A stretch of 64,000 bases of DNA from Alkaliflexus imshenetskii DSM 15055 (GCF_000517065.1 NZ_KI912105.1:3783641-3847640); one strand, 5' to 3'; positions 35,437-45,828 are shown, numbered from the stretch's first letter. The notes: generated by a model not told the origin, from the sequence alone. Translations and numbers: made by a program.

Positions 35437-36309
35437 TCAATTGGGCTGGTAATTCTCAATCACCGCTTCAAGACTGTCAACCCAGTATGGTATGGTCAGC
35501 CCGAATTGCTCTTTTATTTTATGTTTATCCATCACTGAATATGCTGGTCTGCGCGCAGGGGTAGGGTAGGCATCTGTTCGTACCGCATTCACTTTACATG
35601 AGATGCCTGCTAACTTAAATATCATGATAGCAAAATCGTACCAGCTACAAACGCCTTCATTGGCATAATGGTAAACACCAGGTATAAAGGACTCTCTGTT
35701 TTCAGAAGCCATTTGTAAAATACGCATAATGGCGGTGGCAAGATCTGTTGCTGATGTGGGACTTCCAACCTGATCAAAAACTACATTCAGCTCATCTCTT
35801 TCGCTGGCCAAACGCAACATTGTTTTCATGAAATTCTGTCCGTAAGGTGAATAAAGCCAAGCTGTTCTAATAATGATGCTGTCAGGGTTTTCCGCCATAA
35901 GATGCAGTTCGCCCTCCAGCTTCGATTTTCCATACTGCGAAACGGGGTTTACTGGCATTTCAGGGGTGAGCGGGGTATTGGCTGTTCCATCAAAAACGTA
36001 ATCGGTGGAGACATGAATCACTCCTGCATGCATCTGTGCAGCATATTTTCCAATCCACCCGGGTGCCAGTGCGTTGAGCAAAAAGGCTGTATCACGGTCG
36101 GTTTCGGCTTTGTCAACTGCGGTATAAGCCGAACAGTTAACAACGAAATCATATTTCTTACCTGCAAAAAAAATGCGTATGTTATCTTCCTGACTTAAAT
36201 CGAGAAGTTCTATAGTAGTGATATCAAAAGAGGCAAATGTTTGGCTACTTGTAAGGTTATTGAGCACTGTACCCAATTGTCCTTCTCCGCCAATTATCAA
36301 AACTTTCAT
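35437..36309 (-). CDS. rmlD: dTDP-4-dehydrorhamnose reductase RmlD
   Basis: 290 residues from the ATG at 36309; the open frame to 36450 overlaps rmlC and is not credible. It starts with GGEGQLG (7-13) as the NAD(P)H-binding loop and has VDKAETDRD, HVSTDYVFDG, the catalytic YGKSK and TAWLYSPYGQNF, all typical of RmlD. It performs the last reduction in dTDP-L-rhamnose synthesis. It follows rmlC by 41 nt. Confidence 0.93.
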   Translation of the reverse strand: MKVLIIGGEGQLGTVLNNLTSSQTFASFDITTIELLDLSQEDNIRIFFAGKKYDFVVNCSAYTAVDKAETDRDTAFLLNALAPGWIGKYAAQMHAGVIHVSTDYVFDGTANTPLTPEMPVNPVSQYGKSKLEGELHLMAENPDSIIIRTAWLYSPYGQNFMKTMLRLASERDELNVVFDQVGSPTSATDLATAIMRILQMASENRESFIPGVYHYANEGVCSWYDFAIMIFKLAGISCKVNAVRTDAYPTPARRPAYSVMDKHKIKEQFGLTIPYWVDSLEAVIENYQPN

Positions 36310-36350
36310 GGTTGAATAATCTGTATTGATTGATTTAAAGCGTTTGGAGA

Positions 36351-36914
36351 TTAATCTTCGGCATAGAAAAAATTCTTCTCTGCTTCGGTGAGCGAGGGTA
36401 AAACTTCGTCTTTTAACGATACGATGGCCTCCTGCTCCGGCACAAGCCAATTGATTCCAAGGCCAGAATCATTAAAATTTATACCGCGTTCTGCATCTCT
36501 GTTATACGGGTTGTCACATTTATAGTAAAAAACGGCGTCGTCGCTTAAAACGCTAAAGCCGTGTGCAAAGCCTCGGGGAATATAAAACTGCAATTTATTC
36601 TCGTCGGAGAGTTCCAGCGCAAAATGCTGACCGTAAGTTGGGGAGTTTTGCCTCAGATCCACAGCCACATCCAAAACGCGTCCCTTCAATACTTGCACTA
36701 GTTTTGCCTGTGCAAAAGGGGCAAGTTGATAATGTAACCCACGTATCGTGTTTTTGGTGGAGTAGGAGACATTATCCTGAACAAAGTTGGTGTCCATACC
36801 AAATTCTGCGTATGCAGATTGGTTATATACTTCATAAAAATATCCCCGGTTGTCGCCAAACACCATTGGTTCAACAATGAGCAAGCCAGGTATATCTGTG
36901 GTTTTAACTTTCAT
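36351..36914 (-). CDS. rmlC: dTDP-4-dehydrorhamnose 3,5-epimerase RmlC
   Basis: 187 residues with a cupin fold. Motifs: FGDNRGYFYEVYN (19-31), IRGLHYQ with catalytic H61, KLVQVLKGRVLDVAVDLR, and IPRGFAHGFSVLSDDAVFYYKCDNPYNRDAERGI with the catalytic Tyr near 130. Length is normal. It is in the same run as rmlA and rmlD, 166 nt after rmlA. A longer start is not supported. Confidence 0.96.
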   Translation of the reverse strand: MKVKTTDIPGLLIVEPMVFGDNRGYFYEVYNQSAYAEFGMDTNFVQDNVSYSTKNTIRGLHYQLAPFAQAKLVQVLKGRVLDVAVDLRQNSPTYGQHFALELSDENKLQFYIPRGFAHGFSVLSDDAVFYYKCDNPYNRDAERGINFNDSGLGINWLVPEQEAIVSLKDEVLPSLTEAEKNFFYAED

Positions 36915-37080
36915 AAATCGATGTAGTTTCGCAAATCAATAAGCGTAAATTAAGAGCAGGTGTTAAAGTTAACCCTACTGCTGTGGTTTATCCAGCAATT
37001 TGATGTTTTTTTTGAGTTCGGTATTATTTATACACAGCAGTTGCTTGCTCCGATTACCTTAAGTATTCAATTTTAGATGT

Positions 37081-37986
37081 TTACAACTGATGTTTTATCT
37101 CTTGGATATCTTCCTTGGCAATTTTTATTAAATATTGACCATATTCGTTTTTTGCCAGTGGTTTTGCCAGTCTGAGTAGTGTTTCTTTATCAATCCACCC
37201 CTTTTTATAGGCAATTTCCTCAATACAGGCAATTTTTAGTCCCTGACGTTTCTCGATGGTAGCAATAAAGTTGGATGCTTGCAACAGGCTGTCGTGGGTG
37301 CCGGTATCGAGCCAGGCCATACCTCTTCCCAGAAGTTTTACATGCAAATTTTCCTCATCTAAATAGAGTCTGTTCAAATCCGTAATTTCCAGTTCTCCGC
37401 GTTTGCTTGGTTTTAGCGTTTTGGCTTTGGCTACCACATCCGGTCCGTAAAAGTATAGGCCGGTTACTGCAAAGTTCGATTTTGGATGCTCAGGCTTCTC
37501 TTCAATACTCAGTACACGCCCTTCGCTGTTAAACTCAGCTACACCATAACGCTCCGGATCGTTAACATAGTATCCAAAAACAACAGCTCCATTCTGGGTT
37601 TGGCTTGCTTCACGTATTACTTTTCCAAATTCAAAGCCATAAAATATATTGTCGCCCAATACCAGACACACTGGATGATCTCCAATAAATTCCTCCCCAA
37701 TCAGGAGTGCTTGTGCCAGTCCATCGGGTGAAGGCTGTTCGGCATAGCTGAAATTCAGACCCCAATCGGAACCATCTTCAAATAGCCTTTTATAGAGCGG
37801 TAAATCGGCGGGTGTTGAAATGATAAGTATATCGCGAATGCCGGCCAGCATAAGCACCGATAGAGGATAGTATATCATTGGTTTATCGTAAACCGGTATA
37901 ATCTGTTTGGAGATGCTTCGTGTGGCAGGATACAATCTGGTGCCAGAGCCGCCTGCCAAAATAATTCCTTTCATCGGTTTGCTCAT
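37081..37986 (-). CDS. rmlA: Glucose-1-phosphate thymidylyltransferase RmlA
   Basis: 301 residues. [16 protein letters not shown] (about 7-22) is the nucleotidyltransferase signature, with [52 protein letters not shown] and [11 protein letters not shown] following. It is the first committed enzyme of dTDP-glucose synthesis. An ATG four codons downstream (37974) is an equally good start. It is 57 nt after uxs on the same strand. Confidence 0.96.
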   Translation of the reverse strand: MSKPMKGIILAGGSGTRLYPATRSISKQIIPVYDKPMIYYPLSVLMLAGIRDILIISTPADLPLYKRLFEDGSDWGLNFSYAEQPSPDGLAQALLIGEEFIGDHPVCLVLGDNIFYGFEFGKVIREASQTQNGAVVFGYYVNDPERYGVAEFNSEGRVLSIEEKPEHPKSNFAVTGLYFYGPDVVAKAKTLKPSKRGELEITDLNRLYLDEENLHVKLLGRGMAWLDTGTHDSLLQASNFIATIEKRQGLKIACIEEIAYKKGWIDKETLLRLAKPLAKNEYGQYLIKIAKEDIQEIKHQL

Positions 37987-38043
37987 AATACTAATATTTG
38001 GTATGTTTTACCTGATGTCTTACTCTTTAACAAGAGATGATTT

Positions 38044-38991
38044 TCAAGGTTGTGATTTTAGCAGGTTATCAAAATAGCTGATGGTTTTCTCTAAACCTTC
38101 CCTTAATTGCACCTTGGGTTCCCAGCCATTTAGCCTTTCTTTGGCCAATGCAATGTCAGGCTGGCGCTGAGTTGGGTCATCTTCAGGCAATGGTAAATGG
38201 ATAATTTCTGAACGTGATCCTGTTATGTCAATTACTTCTCTTGCCAGCTCCATCATCGAAAACTCATTCGGGTTTCCAATATTAATGGGACCAGTGAATG
38301 CTTTTGGCGTTTGCATCATTCTCATCATCCCTTCCACCAGGTCATCCACATATTGGAAACTTCTTGTTTGAGAGCCATCTCCAAATATGGTTATTGGTTG
38401 CCCTTTTAAAGCCTGAACGATGAAGTTTGATACTACACGCCCATCGTTGGGATGCATGCGGGGACCATAGGTGTTGAATATGCGTATAACCTTAATATCC
38501 ACGCTGTTTTGTCGGTGATAGTTCAAAAACAGACTTTCTGCGCATCGCTTGCCCTCGTCGTAACATGAGCGTATACCTATTGGATTTACATTGCCCCAGT
38601 AGGCTTCTGGCTGTGGGTGTATGAGCGGATCTCCGTACACTTCACTGGTCGATGCCTGTAAAATTCGTGCTTTTATGCGTTTGGCAAGCCCCAGCATATT
38701 AATAGCCCCCATCACCGATGTTTTGATGGTTTTGATGGGATTAAACTGGTAGTGTACAGGCGAAGCTGGACAAGCCAGGTTATAAATCTCATCTACCTCC
38801 ACAAAATAGGGATGTGTCACATCGTGACGTATCAACTCAAAGAAAGGGTTGTTTATGAGGTGTACAACGTTTGATTTACTACCTGTAAAGTAATTGTCGA
38901 GGCAGATTACTTCATTGCCTTCATTTATTAACCGCTCGCACAGATGTGAGCCTATAAATCCTGCTCCGCCGGTTACCAGAATTCTTTTCAT
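38044..38991 (-). CDS. uxs: UDP-glucuronate decarboxylase (UDP-xylose synthase)
   Basis: 315-residue extended SDR. NAD-binding GGAGFIGSH (8-16) and the catalytic Y144-xxx-K148 in SCYDEGKR, the sequence that separates UDP-xylose synthases from RmlB and GalE; also [10 protein letters not shown] and [17 protein letters not shown]. It converts UDP-glucuronate to UDP-xylose and CO2 using NAD+ as recycled cofactor. The upstream neighbour ugd makes its substrate, 40 nt away, so the pair is a UDP-xylose module inside the larger sugar cluster. Confidence 0.94.
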   Translation of the reverse strand: MKRILVTGGAGFIGSHLCERLINEGNEVICLDNYFTGSKSNVVHLINNPFFELIRHDVTHPYFVEVDEIYNLACPASPVHYQFNPIKTIKTSVMGAINMLGLAKRIKARILQASTSEVYGDPLIHPQPEAYWGNVNPIGIRSCYDEGKRCAESLFLNYHRQNSVDIKVIRIFNTYGPRMHPNDGRVVSNFIVQALKGQPITIFGDGSQTRSFQYVDDLVEGMMRMMQTPKAFTGPINIGNPNEFSMMELAREVIDITGSRSEIIHLPLPEDDPTQRQPDIALAKERLNGWEPKVQLREGLEKTISYFDNLLKSQP

Positions 38992-39031
38992 TAAATATTT
39001 TGTTATTTGATTAATTCAGTTTGTTGCTTTA

Positions 39032-40366
39032 CTAGCCGAGTAATTTCCCCGATTTTCGACCGATACCGTAATACACAAAACCGTTTTCTGCAATTTCGTT
39101 AGGGTCATAAATATTGCGCCCGTCAAAAATAACTTTTTGTTTCATGAGTTTATCAAGCACCTTAAAGTTGGGCATGCGAAATTCTGGCCACTCCGTAATA
39201 AGGAGCAGTGCGTCTGCATCGATGAGTACATCATAGGGGTCGTTGCCGTAAGTAATGTCGTTGCCAAATACATGTTTTGATTCCTCAATGGCTACAGGAT
39301 CGTAGGCTTTCACTTTTGCACCAGCATCTAAAAGCTGCTTAATTATTACTCTTGAAGGCGCTTCGCGCATGTCGTCGGTATTAGGTTTAAAGGCTAAACC
39401 CCACACAGCAAATGTTTTGCCTTTCAGGTCGTTTTTGAAGTGGGTTCTAACTTTGCCAACCATAACTTTCTTTTGATCCTCGTTGATGGCTTCAACAGCC
39501 ATTAGCAAACGCAATGGATGATCAAGTTTTTCAGCTGTTTTAATAATGGCTTTCACATCTTTTGGAAAACAACTGCCACCATAGCCAATGCCGGCATAAA
39601 TAAACTTGTTGCCAATGCGGTTATCGGTTCCAATGCCTTTTCGAACCATATTGATGTCGGCACCTACCAGTTCGCACAGATTTGCCATGTCGTTCATAAA
39701 GCTTATCTTGGTTGCAAGCATGGCATTGGCGGCATACTTCGTCAGCTCAGCTGAGGGAATATCCATAAACAGTATTGGATGATTGTTGAGCAGAAAAGGT
39801 TTGTATAAGCGGCTCATGATTCTTTGTGCCCGTTCAGATTCCACACCCACAACAATGCGGTCGGGTTTCAGAAAATCGTCTATGGCATTTCCTTCCTTAA
39901 GAAATTCGGGGTTTGATGCCACATCAAATTCTATTTGAGCGCCGCGCTTCTCAAGTTCATCGCGTATAGCGGCTTTCACTTTTACCGATGTGCCAATGGG
40001 TACAGTACTTTTTGTAACTACCACCAGATATTGTGTCATGTTTTTTCCAATCTGACGAGCTACTTCTAAAACATATCTAAGATCAGCACTTCCATCTTCG
40101 CCAGGAGGTGTTCCAACAGCTATGAATGCCACTTCGGCACCTTCAAGACTATCTTTGAGACTGGTAGTAAAGAACAATCGTTGTTTTTCAAGGTTCTTTT
40201 TTACCATGGTCTCAAGTCCCGGTTCAAAAATCGGAATGATTGATTCTTTGAGTTTGTTGATTTTTTTCTCATCAATGTCAACACATGTTACATTGATTCC
40301 GGTTTCAGCAAAACAGGTCCCTGTAACCAGTCCTACGTAACCGGTTCCAACTACCGATATTTTCAT
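39032..40366 (-). CDS. ugd: UDP-glucose 6-dehydrogenase
   Basis: 444 residues. Nucleotide-binding GTGYVGLVTG (7-16), FIAVGTPPGEDGSADL, SNPEFLKEGNAI, and the active-site cysteine C266 in GYGGSCFPKDV. It oxidises UDP-glucose to UDP-glucuronate. It is the promoter-proximal gene of the nucleotide-sugar run ugd-uxs-rmlA-rmlC-rmlD-pgm; a weak TATTTTTG element on the minus strand (40421-40428) lies 54 nt upstream. Confidence 0.96.
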   Translation of the reverse strand: MKISVVGTGYVGLVTGTCFAETGINVTCVDIDEKKINKLKESIIPIFEPGLETMVKKNLEKQRLFFTTSLKDSLEGAEVAFIAVGTPPGEDGSADLRYVLEVARQIGKNMTQYLVVVTKSTVPIGTSVKVKAAIRDELEKRGAQIEFDVASNPEFLKEGNAIDDFLKPDRIVVGVESERAQRIMSRLYKPFLLNNHPILFMDIPSAELTKYAANAMLATKISFMNDMANLCELVGADINMVRKGIGTDNRIGNKFIYAGIGYGGSCFPKDVKAIIKTAEKLDHPLRLLMAVEAINEDQKKVMVGKVRTHFKNDLKGKTFAVWGLAFKPNTDDMREAPSRVIIKQLLDAGAKVKAYDPVAIEESKHVFGNDITYGNDPYDVLIDADALLLITEWPEFRMPNFKVLDKLMKQKVIFDGRNIYDPNEIAENGFVYYGIGRKSGKLLG

Positions 40367-40652
40367 AGCAAAGAGTGTATTGTATTAAATTGTAATTTTA
40401 TAATCATACGCAATTATCCCCAAAAATAATGTTTTTTCGCAGAGGTGCGAATTATCAACGTGAATAATTTGACATATTATGCTACCTGATTGATTAACCC
40501 CTCAAATGCCGGTATTCCATTTAAAATTGCCTCTGCTCTGCTTGTTCATCCTCTTTAAAGCAATTGAATATCAAAAAAAAGCCTTATATTTATTTAATGT
40601 TCAGTGTTTATAGATGTTTGTTGTGTGGCAGAGATGATTTCATAAGTGTTTA

Positions 40653-40685
40653 TTGTACTTTAAATCAATGCAATGAATATATTTG
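40653..40685 (+). promoter_or_regulatory. Upstream promoter candidate for rpsA
   Basis: TTG (40653-40655) and TATATTTG (40678-40685) with a 22-nt spacer, both matching the Bacteroidetes consensus. It would give a leader of about 110 nt. Confidence 0.55.
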
Positions 40686-40739
40686 TAGTGTAGTCAAAAA
40701 TAGGATGCAGTAAGGTGCAGTATTTTCAATGATTTTTGA

Positions 40740-40747
40740 TACCTTTG
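40740..40747 (+). promoter_or_regulatory. Proximal -7 element for rpsA
   Basis: TACCTTTG followed by TCGCG matches TAnnTTTG and lies 55 nt before the rpsA start. There is no TTG at -33. Together with the upstream element it suggests two start sites, as common for ribosomal protein genes. Confidence 0.5.
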
Positions 40748-40802
40748 TCGCGTTTTATTAATTAACATATTGTCTAACCAAGTAGTTTTGCTCAGAAATT
40801 AA

Positions 40803-42674
40803 ATGACAGAATTAGAAGGAAATGGCCAAGAGCCCATGGCTCAAGCCCAAAACACCGCAGCTAAAGTGCAACAGGCAGCAGCAGATACAGCTGACGCCAA
40901 TTTTGATTGGGACAGTTTTGAATCAGATGATTTACTTGTTCCCGGAACCAAGAAAGAAGATCTTGAGAAAATGTATGACCAGACACTGTCTACCATCTCT
41001 GAAAAAGAGGTGATTGATGGTACTGTAATCTCTATGAACAAAAGAGAAGTGGTCATCAACATCGGCTTCAAATCCGATGGTATTGTAAGTCGTAACGAGT
41101 TTCGTTACAATCCCGATTTGAAAATAGGTGACAAAGTTGAAATCTATGTTGAAAGTCAGGAAGACAAAAAAGGTCAGTTGGTGCTATCACACAAAAAAGC
41201 CAGAGCTCTCCGCTCATGGGATCGAGTGAATGAAGCCCTTGAAAAGGATGAAGTTATCAAAGGATACATCAAATGCCGCACCAAAGGTGGTATGATTGTA
41301 GATGTATTTGGTATTGAGGCTTTCCTTCCAGGTTCACAAATCGATGTGAAGCCCATCCGTGACTACGACATTTTTGTGGGCAAAACCATGGAATTCAAAG
41401 TGGTTAAAATCAACCCCGAATTCAAAAACGTGGTGGTTTCTCACAAAGCGCTTATCGAAGCTGAACTTGAACAGCAGAAAAAAGAAATTATCTCCAAACT
41501 GGAGAAAGGACAAGTTCTTGAAGGAACCGTTAAAAACATCACCTCTTATGGTGTATTCATCGACCTTGGTGGCGTAGACGGTTTGATTCACATCACTGAC
41601 CTTTCGTGGGGACGCGTTTCTCATCCCGAAGAGATTGTTCAACTGGATCAGAAACTCAACGTGGTTATTCTCGACTTCGATGATGAGAAAAAACGTATTG
41701 CCCTTGGTCTGAAACAGCTTACTGCACATCCTTGGGATGCATTGAATGCAGAACTTAAAGTGGGTGACATCGTAAAAGGTAAAGTGGTTGTTATGGCCGA
41801 CTATGGTGCTTTTGTTGAAATTGCCGCCGGTGTAGAAGGTCTTATCCACGTATCTGAAATGTCATGGTCACAACACCTGCGCAGCGCTCAGGATTTCCTG
41901 AAAGTTGGCGACGAGGTAGAGGCTACTGTATTGACTCTGGATCGCGACGAGCGTAAAATGTCTTTGGGCATTAAACAACTGAAGGCTGACCCATGGGACA
42001 AAATCGAAGAGAGATATCCTATCGGAAGCAAACACTCTGCAAAAGTTCGCAACTTCACCAACTTTGGTGTGTTTGTAGAAATTGAAGAGGGTATTGATGG
42101 TTTGATTCACATTTCTGACCTTTCATGGACCAAGAAAGTGAAGCACCCGGCCGAATTTACTGCCATTAGCGAAGAAATTGAAGTGGTAGTTCTTGAAATC
42201 GACAAAGAAAACCGCCGTTTGAGCCTTGGACACAAACAGTTGGAAGAGAACCCATGGGATGTGTTCGAAACTATTTTCACTGTAGACTCAATTCATGAGG
42301 GTACAATTGTTGACATTTTCGATAAAGGTGCCGTAATTGCTTTACCATATGGTGTGGAAGGTTTTGCTACACCTCGTCACCTTGTAAAAGAAGATGGCTC
42401 TCAGGCTAAAGCTGAAGAGAAACTTCAGTTTAAAGTGATTGAGTTCAATAAAGGTGCTAAACGTATCATCCTTTCTCATTCACGTATTTTCGAAGATGAG
42501 AAGAAAGGAGAAGAGCAGGCTGCTAAAAAAGAGCAGGCTAAAGCAACTGCTGCTACCAAGAAAACGGTTAAGAAAATCAAGGACAACCTTGAAAAAACCA
42601 CTCTTGGTGACATCTCTGAGTTGGCTGCACTGAAAGATCAGATGGAAGCTGACGAAAAGAAACCCCGCGAGTAA
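40803..42674 (+). CDS. rpsA: 30S ribosomal protein S1
   Basis: 623 residues with six S1 RNA-binding domains at about 70-131, 150-215, 237-304, 322-391, 408-478 and 495-560. Domains 3-5 have the canonical YGVFIDLGGVDGLIHITDLSW-type core (split in repeats: YG-F---GVEGLIHVSEMSW, FGVFVEIEEGIDGLIHISD). The N-terminal ~65 residues are low in complexity and rich in A and Q, and the tail (565-623) is Lys/Glu-rich. S1 recruits mRNAs to the ribosome, important in a phylum with weak Shine-Dalgarno use. The STAS gene follows after 23 nt. Confidence 0.97.
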   Translation: MTELEGNGQEPMAQAQNTAAKVQQAAADTADANFDWDSFESDDLLVPGTKKEDLEKMYDQTLSTISEKEVIDGTVISMNKREVVINIGFKSDGIVSRNEFRYNPDLKIGDKVEIYVESQEDKKGQLVLSHKKARALRSWDRVNEALEKDEVIKGYIKCRTKGGMIVDVFGIEAFLPGSQIDVKPIRDYDIFVGKTMEFKVVKINPEFKNVVVSHKALIEAELEQQKKEIISKLEKGQVLEGTVKNITSYGVFIDLGGVDGLIHITDLSWGRVSHPEEIVQLDQKLNVVILDFDDEKKRIALGLKQLTAHPWDALNAELKVGDIVKGKVVVMADYGAFVEIAAGVEGLIHVSEMSWSQHLRSAQDFLKVGDEVEATVLTLDRDERKMSLGIKQLKADPWDKIEERYPIGSKHSAKVRNFTNFGVFVEIEEGIDGLIHISDLSWTKKVKHPAEFTAISEEIEVVVLEIDKENRRLSLGHKQLEENPWDVFETIFTVDSIHEGTIVDIFDKGAVIALPYGVEGFATPRHLVKEDGSQAKAEEKLQFKVIEFNKGAKRIILSHSRIFEDEKKGEEQAAKKEQAKATAATKKTVKKIKDNLEKTTLGDISELAALKDQMEADEKKPRE

Positions 42675-42697
42675 TACAAACTTAATTGGTCAACAAA

Positions 42698-43054
42698 ATG
42701 GATTTTAAAATTGACAAGCTGGATGATTTTATCCTTGTTCAGGTTCAGAAGGAGAAATTGGATACTACTATTGCACCAGGCCTGAAATCAGAACTGGTTC
42801 TGCTGGCAGGTAACAATGAAAAGAATATCCTTTTGGATTTAAGTAAGTGCACTTATTGTGATTCATCCGGCCTTAGTGCCATTCTTGTTGCCAACAGGCT
42901 TTGTAAAAACAGCGACGGAATTTTTGTTCTGGCTGGCTTACAGCCCGCCGTGGAACGGCTGATTTCGGTATCACAATTGGATACCGTCATAAACATTGCT
43001 CCTACTGCTGACGATGGAATTGAGATGATGCGTCGTTCGCTTCAGTCAAAATAA
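42698..43054 (+). CDS. STAS-domain anti-sigma factor antagonist
   Basis: 118 residues from the ATG at 42698 (an in-frame TTG at 42686 is less likely). It consists of a single STAS domain: LDTTIAPGLKSEL near the start, then LLDLSKCTYCDSSGLSAIL, in which D55-S56-S57-G58 is the phosphorylatable motif of SpoIIAA/RsbV-type antagonists, and the end IAPTADDGIEMM. It should bind a partner kinase or anti-sigma factor when unphosphorylated. It is placed between rpsA (23 nt) and rnz (8 nt), with no kinase or phosphatase next to it. Confidence 0.9.
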   Translation: MDFKIDKLDDFILVQVQKEKLDTTIAPGLKSELVLLAGNNEKNILLDLSKCTYCDSSGLSAILVANRLCKNSDGIFVLAGLQPAVERLISVSQLDTVINIAPTADDGIEMMRRSLQSK

Positions 43055-43062
43055 ATTGTTAC

Positions 43063-43992
43063 ATGCAATTTTCCGTTACAGTTTTAGGCAGTAACTCAGC
43101 TTTACCTACGTCGGAACGATATCCAACCGCTCAGATACTTAATGTATCTGAGCGGTTCTTTTTAATCGACTGTGGAGAAGGTACCCAAATGCAGTTGCGT
43201 AAGAACAAAATACGCTTTTCAAAGATTAACCATATCTTTATTTCGCATCTGCATGGCGATCATTGTTTTGGGTTAATAGGCTTAATCTCAACCCTTGGTT
43301 TGTTAGGCCGAAAATCCGATCTAACTGTTTTTGCACACAGTGACCTTGAGAAGGTTCTTAAACCTCAACTAACCTATTTCTGTGCCGATTTGCCTTACCG
43401 TGTGATTTTTAATCACATAAATCCGCATCAAAACATGGTGATTTTTGAGGATAGCAAGATCACCGTTGAAACCATTCCTTTGAAACACCGCATTCCAACT
43501 TGTGGTTTTCTTTTTCGCGAAAAACAAGGTGATCTACATATTGTTCGGGAGAGTATTGATTTCTATCAGATTCCTCTAAAGGCAATTCCATCCATTAAAA
43601 AGGGTGCCGACTATGTGAACGATGAGGGCGAAGTAATTGCCAATCATCTGCTTACTAAGCCGGCTGCTGCTACACGCTCTTATGCCTTTTGTTCCGATAC
43701 CGCTTATGATGAACGAATCATTCCTATTATTCAGGATGTTGATTTGCTCTATCATGAAGCTACTTTTCTTGATGACAATCACAAACTCGCTTTACAGACG
43801 CAGCACAGTACGGCTCGCGAGGCTGCTACTCTGGCGCTTAAAGCCCGGGTTAAAAAGTTGATTATTGGTCATTTCAGCACCAGGTACTATGATTTAAGTG
43901 CTTTTGAGAATGAAGCACGGGTCATTTTTGATGATACCAGTCTTGCACGTGAGGGCGATATTTTTTCAATACCTAACACAACGCGCGGCTGA
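43063..43992 (+). CDS. rnz: Ribonuclease Z
   Basis: 309-residue metallo-beta-lactamase-fold enzyme that cuts the 3' trailer of tRNA precursors. Zn-binding HLHGDH (62-67), VLGSNSALPTSERYPTAQ at the N-terminus, PLKHRIPTCGFLF, SDTAYDE and HEATF, plus GHFSTRY late. It is the short bacterial RNase Z form. Both tRNA-Asp genes in this window lack an encoded CCA, and tRNAs of that kind depend on this enzyme. Confidence 0.95.
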   Translation: MQFSVTVLGSNSALPTSERYPTAQILNVSERFFLIDCGEGTQMQLRKNKIRFSKINHIFISHLHGDHCFGLIGLISTLGLLGRKSDLTVFAHSDLEKVLKPQLTYFCADLPYRVIFNHINPHQNMVIFEDSKITVETIPLKHRIPTCGFLFREKQGDLHIVRESIDFYQIPLKAIPSIKKGADYVNDEGEVIANHLLTKPAAATRSYAFCSDTAYDERIIPIIQDVDLLYHEATFLDDNHKLALQTQHSTAREAATLALKARVKKLIIGHFSTRYYDLSAFENEARVIFDDTSLAREGDIFSIPNTTRG

Positions 43993-44022
43993 TCTTTAAG
44001 CCAATATCCGCTTATTTCTCAT

Positions 44023-44030
44023 TATATTTG
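44023..44030 (+). promoter_or_regulatory. -7 element for guaA
   Basis: TATATTTG followed by CAATC, a full TAnnTTTG match 38 nt before the guaA start. No TTG lies at the -33 distance. Confidence 0.5.
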
Positions 44031-44068
44031 CAATCGATTTATACTTCAAACTCTTTAAGTACATATAA

Positions 44069-45598
44069 ATGCAGAACAAAATCATTATTCTTGACTTTGG
44101 TTCTCAGTATACCCAGCTTATAGCGCGCAGGGTTCGGGAATTAAATGTGTATTGCGAAATCCATCCATTTAACCATGCCCCTGAATTGGACAATAGTGTT
44201 AAAGGTGTAATTCTATCCGGAAGCCCCAGCAGTGTGCGTGACGAGAATGCTCTCGTACCCAATCTGACTAACATCATCGGACAGCTGCCTGTTTTGGGCA
44301 TTTGCTATGGCGCACAATATCTTGCCCAAAGCAATGGCGGACTTGTTGAGGCATCCAATTCCCGAGAGTATGGACGTGCAAATTTGGAGTATATCAATTC
44401 TGAGAATCCTCTATTTGCTGAAGTTGAAGCCGGAAGTCAGGTCTGGATGTCGCATGGAGATACCATCATGGAGCTGCCAGCAGGTTTTGAAATAATTGCC
44501 AGTACCCGCGACGTAAAAGTGGCAGGCTATTTTGTGCCTGTTCGCAATATTTATGGTATTCAGTTCCATCCCGAAGTATATCATACTATCCAGGGGCTGC
44601 AAATTCTTAATAATTTTGTGGTGGATATTTGTGGCTGTATTCAGGATTGGAGTCCTGCATCATTTATTGAAGGAACTGTAGAAGAGTTGAAGCAGAAACT
44701 TGGCAACGATAAAGTTGTGCTTGGGCTTTCAGGCGGTGTAGACAGTTCGGTGGCTGCTGTATTGCTGCATAAGGCCATTGGAGCCAATCTATCATGTATT
44801 TTTGTGGACAATGGTCTTTTGCGCAAGAATGAGTACCACAATGTACTAGAGTCATATAAGCACATGGGGTTGAATGTAGTTGGTGTAGATGCCAAAGACC
44901 AGTTTTTAAATGAGCTTGCCGGTGTGAGCGACCCCGAAACCAAACGCAAAATTATTGGACGTGTATTTATTGAGGTGTTTGATGCTGAGGCTCATAAAAT
45001 AAAGGATGTGAAGTGGCTTGCTCAAGGCACCATTTATCCTGACGTTATCGAGTCAGTCTCTGTTAACGGCCCCTCTGTTACCATTAAATCGCACCACAAC
45101 GTTGGCGGGTTGCCAGAAAAGATGAACCTAAAAGTTGTGGAACCTCTCAAATTGCTATTTAAGGACGAAGTTCGCAGGGTAGGAAAGGAGCTGAATATCT
45201 CACCTACAATTCTCGGTCGCCATCCATTCCCCGGACCGGGACTTGCCATTCGTATTCTTGGCGACATTACCGCTGCTAAGGTGAGCCTGCTTCAGGAAGT
45301 AGATTATATTTTTATTGAAGGTTTAAAAAGCAATAACCTATACGACCAGGTATGGCAGGCCGGTGCTATTTTACTTCCTGTTCAATCTGTGGGCGTTATG
45401 GGCGATGAAAGAACCTACGAAAGTGTGGTTGCATTGCGTGCTGTTCAATCAACCGATGGTATGACAGCCGACTGGGTTCATTTACCCTACGAATTTTTGA
45501 GCCGGATATCTAACGAAATCATCAATAAAGTAAGAGGTGTTAACAGGGTTGTTTACGATATTAGCTCAAAACCGCCTGCAACCATTGAATGGGAGTAG
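44069..45598 (+). CDS. guaA: GMP synthase (glutamine-hydrolysing)
   Basis: Converts XMP to GMP with glutamine and ATP. 509 residues. An N-terminal class I glutamine amidotransferase domain carries catalytic C79 (GICYGAQ) and the His-Glu pair in GIQFHPEV. An ATP-pyrophosphatase domain shows the PP-loop [10 protein letters not shown] (about 218-226), and a C-terminal dimerisation domain ends in PATIEWE. The sequence is complete and typical. Confidence 0.98.
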   Translation: MQNKIIILDFGSQYTQLIARRVRELNVYCEIHPFNHAPELDNSVKGVILSGSPSSVRDENALVPNLTNIIGQLPVLGICYGAQYLAQSNGGLVEASNSREYGRANLEYINSENPLFAEVEAGSQVWMSHGDTIMELPAGFEIIASTRDVKVAGYFVPVRNIYGIQFHPEVYHTIQGLQILNNFVVDICGCIQDWSPASFIEGTVEELKQKLGNDKVVLGLSGGVDSSVAAVLLHKAIGANLSCIFVDNGLLRKNEYHNVLESYKHMGLNVVGVDAKDQFLNELAGVSDPETKRKIIGRVFIEVFDAEAHKIKDVKWLAQGTIYPDVIESVSVNGPSVTIKSHHNVGGLPEKMNLKVVEPLKLLFKDEVRRVGKELNISPTILGRHPFPGPGLAIRILGDITAAKVSLLQEVDYIFIEGLKSNNLYDQVWQAGAILLPVQSVGVMGDERTYESVVALRAVQSTDGMTADWVHLPYEFLSRISNEIINKVRGVNRVVYDISSKPPATIEWE

Positions 45599-45828
45599 TT
45601 TTTAACAAAAAATAACAGCGTAAACCAAACTGTTGCATCAGGTTGTGCGTAAATAGTTTGAAATTTCACATTGGTATTTGGTTTGATTTTTGTTCATACT
45701 TCTTATCAATGTGATGTTTCATAAGTAGCTTATGCTACACTGCAAACAGAGATTGTCCCGTAAGGCTCTTTTTGCTAAAAGATGACCTTCGGTATAAAAA
45801 TCTTCTTTGTAATTTAAATGAATGTAGG

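Larger units (their letters stand above)
40367..40802. other. 436-bp divergent intergenic region ugd / rpsA
   Basis: No protein gene is supported. It contains the rpsA promoter candidates, a minus-strand TATTTTTG (40421-40428) that may serve ugd but has no correctly spaced TTG, and otherwise A/T-rich sequence without terminator-like hairpins. Confidence 0.55.

Noticed and set aside
38044-38991. RmlB (dTDP-glucose 4,6-dehydratase)
   Set aside because: The active-site sequence SCYDEGKR and overall motifs are those of UDP-glucuronate decarboxylase.
41334-41849. 171-codon minus-strand frame inside rpsA
   Set aside because: Antisense shadow of the repeated S1 domains with no independent signal.
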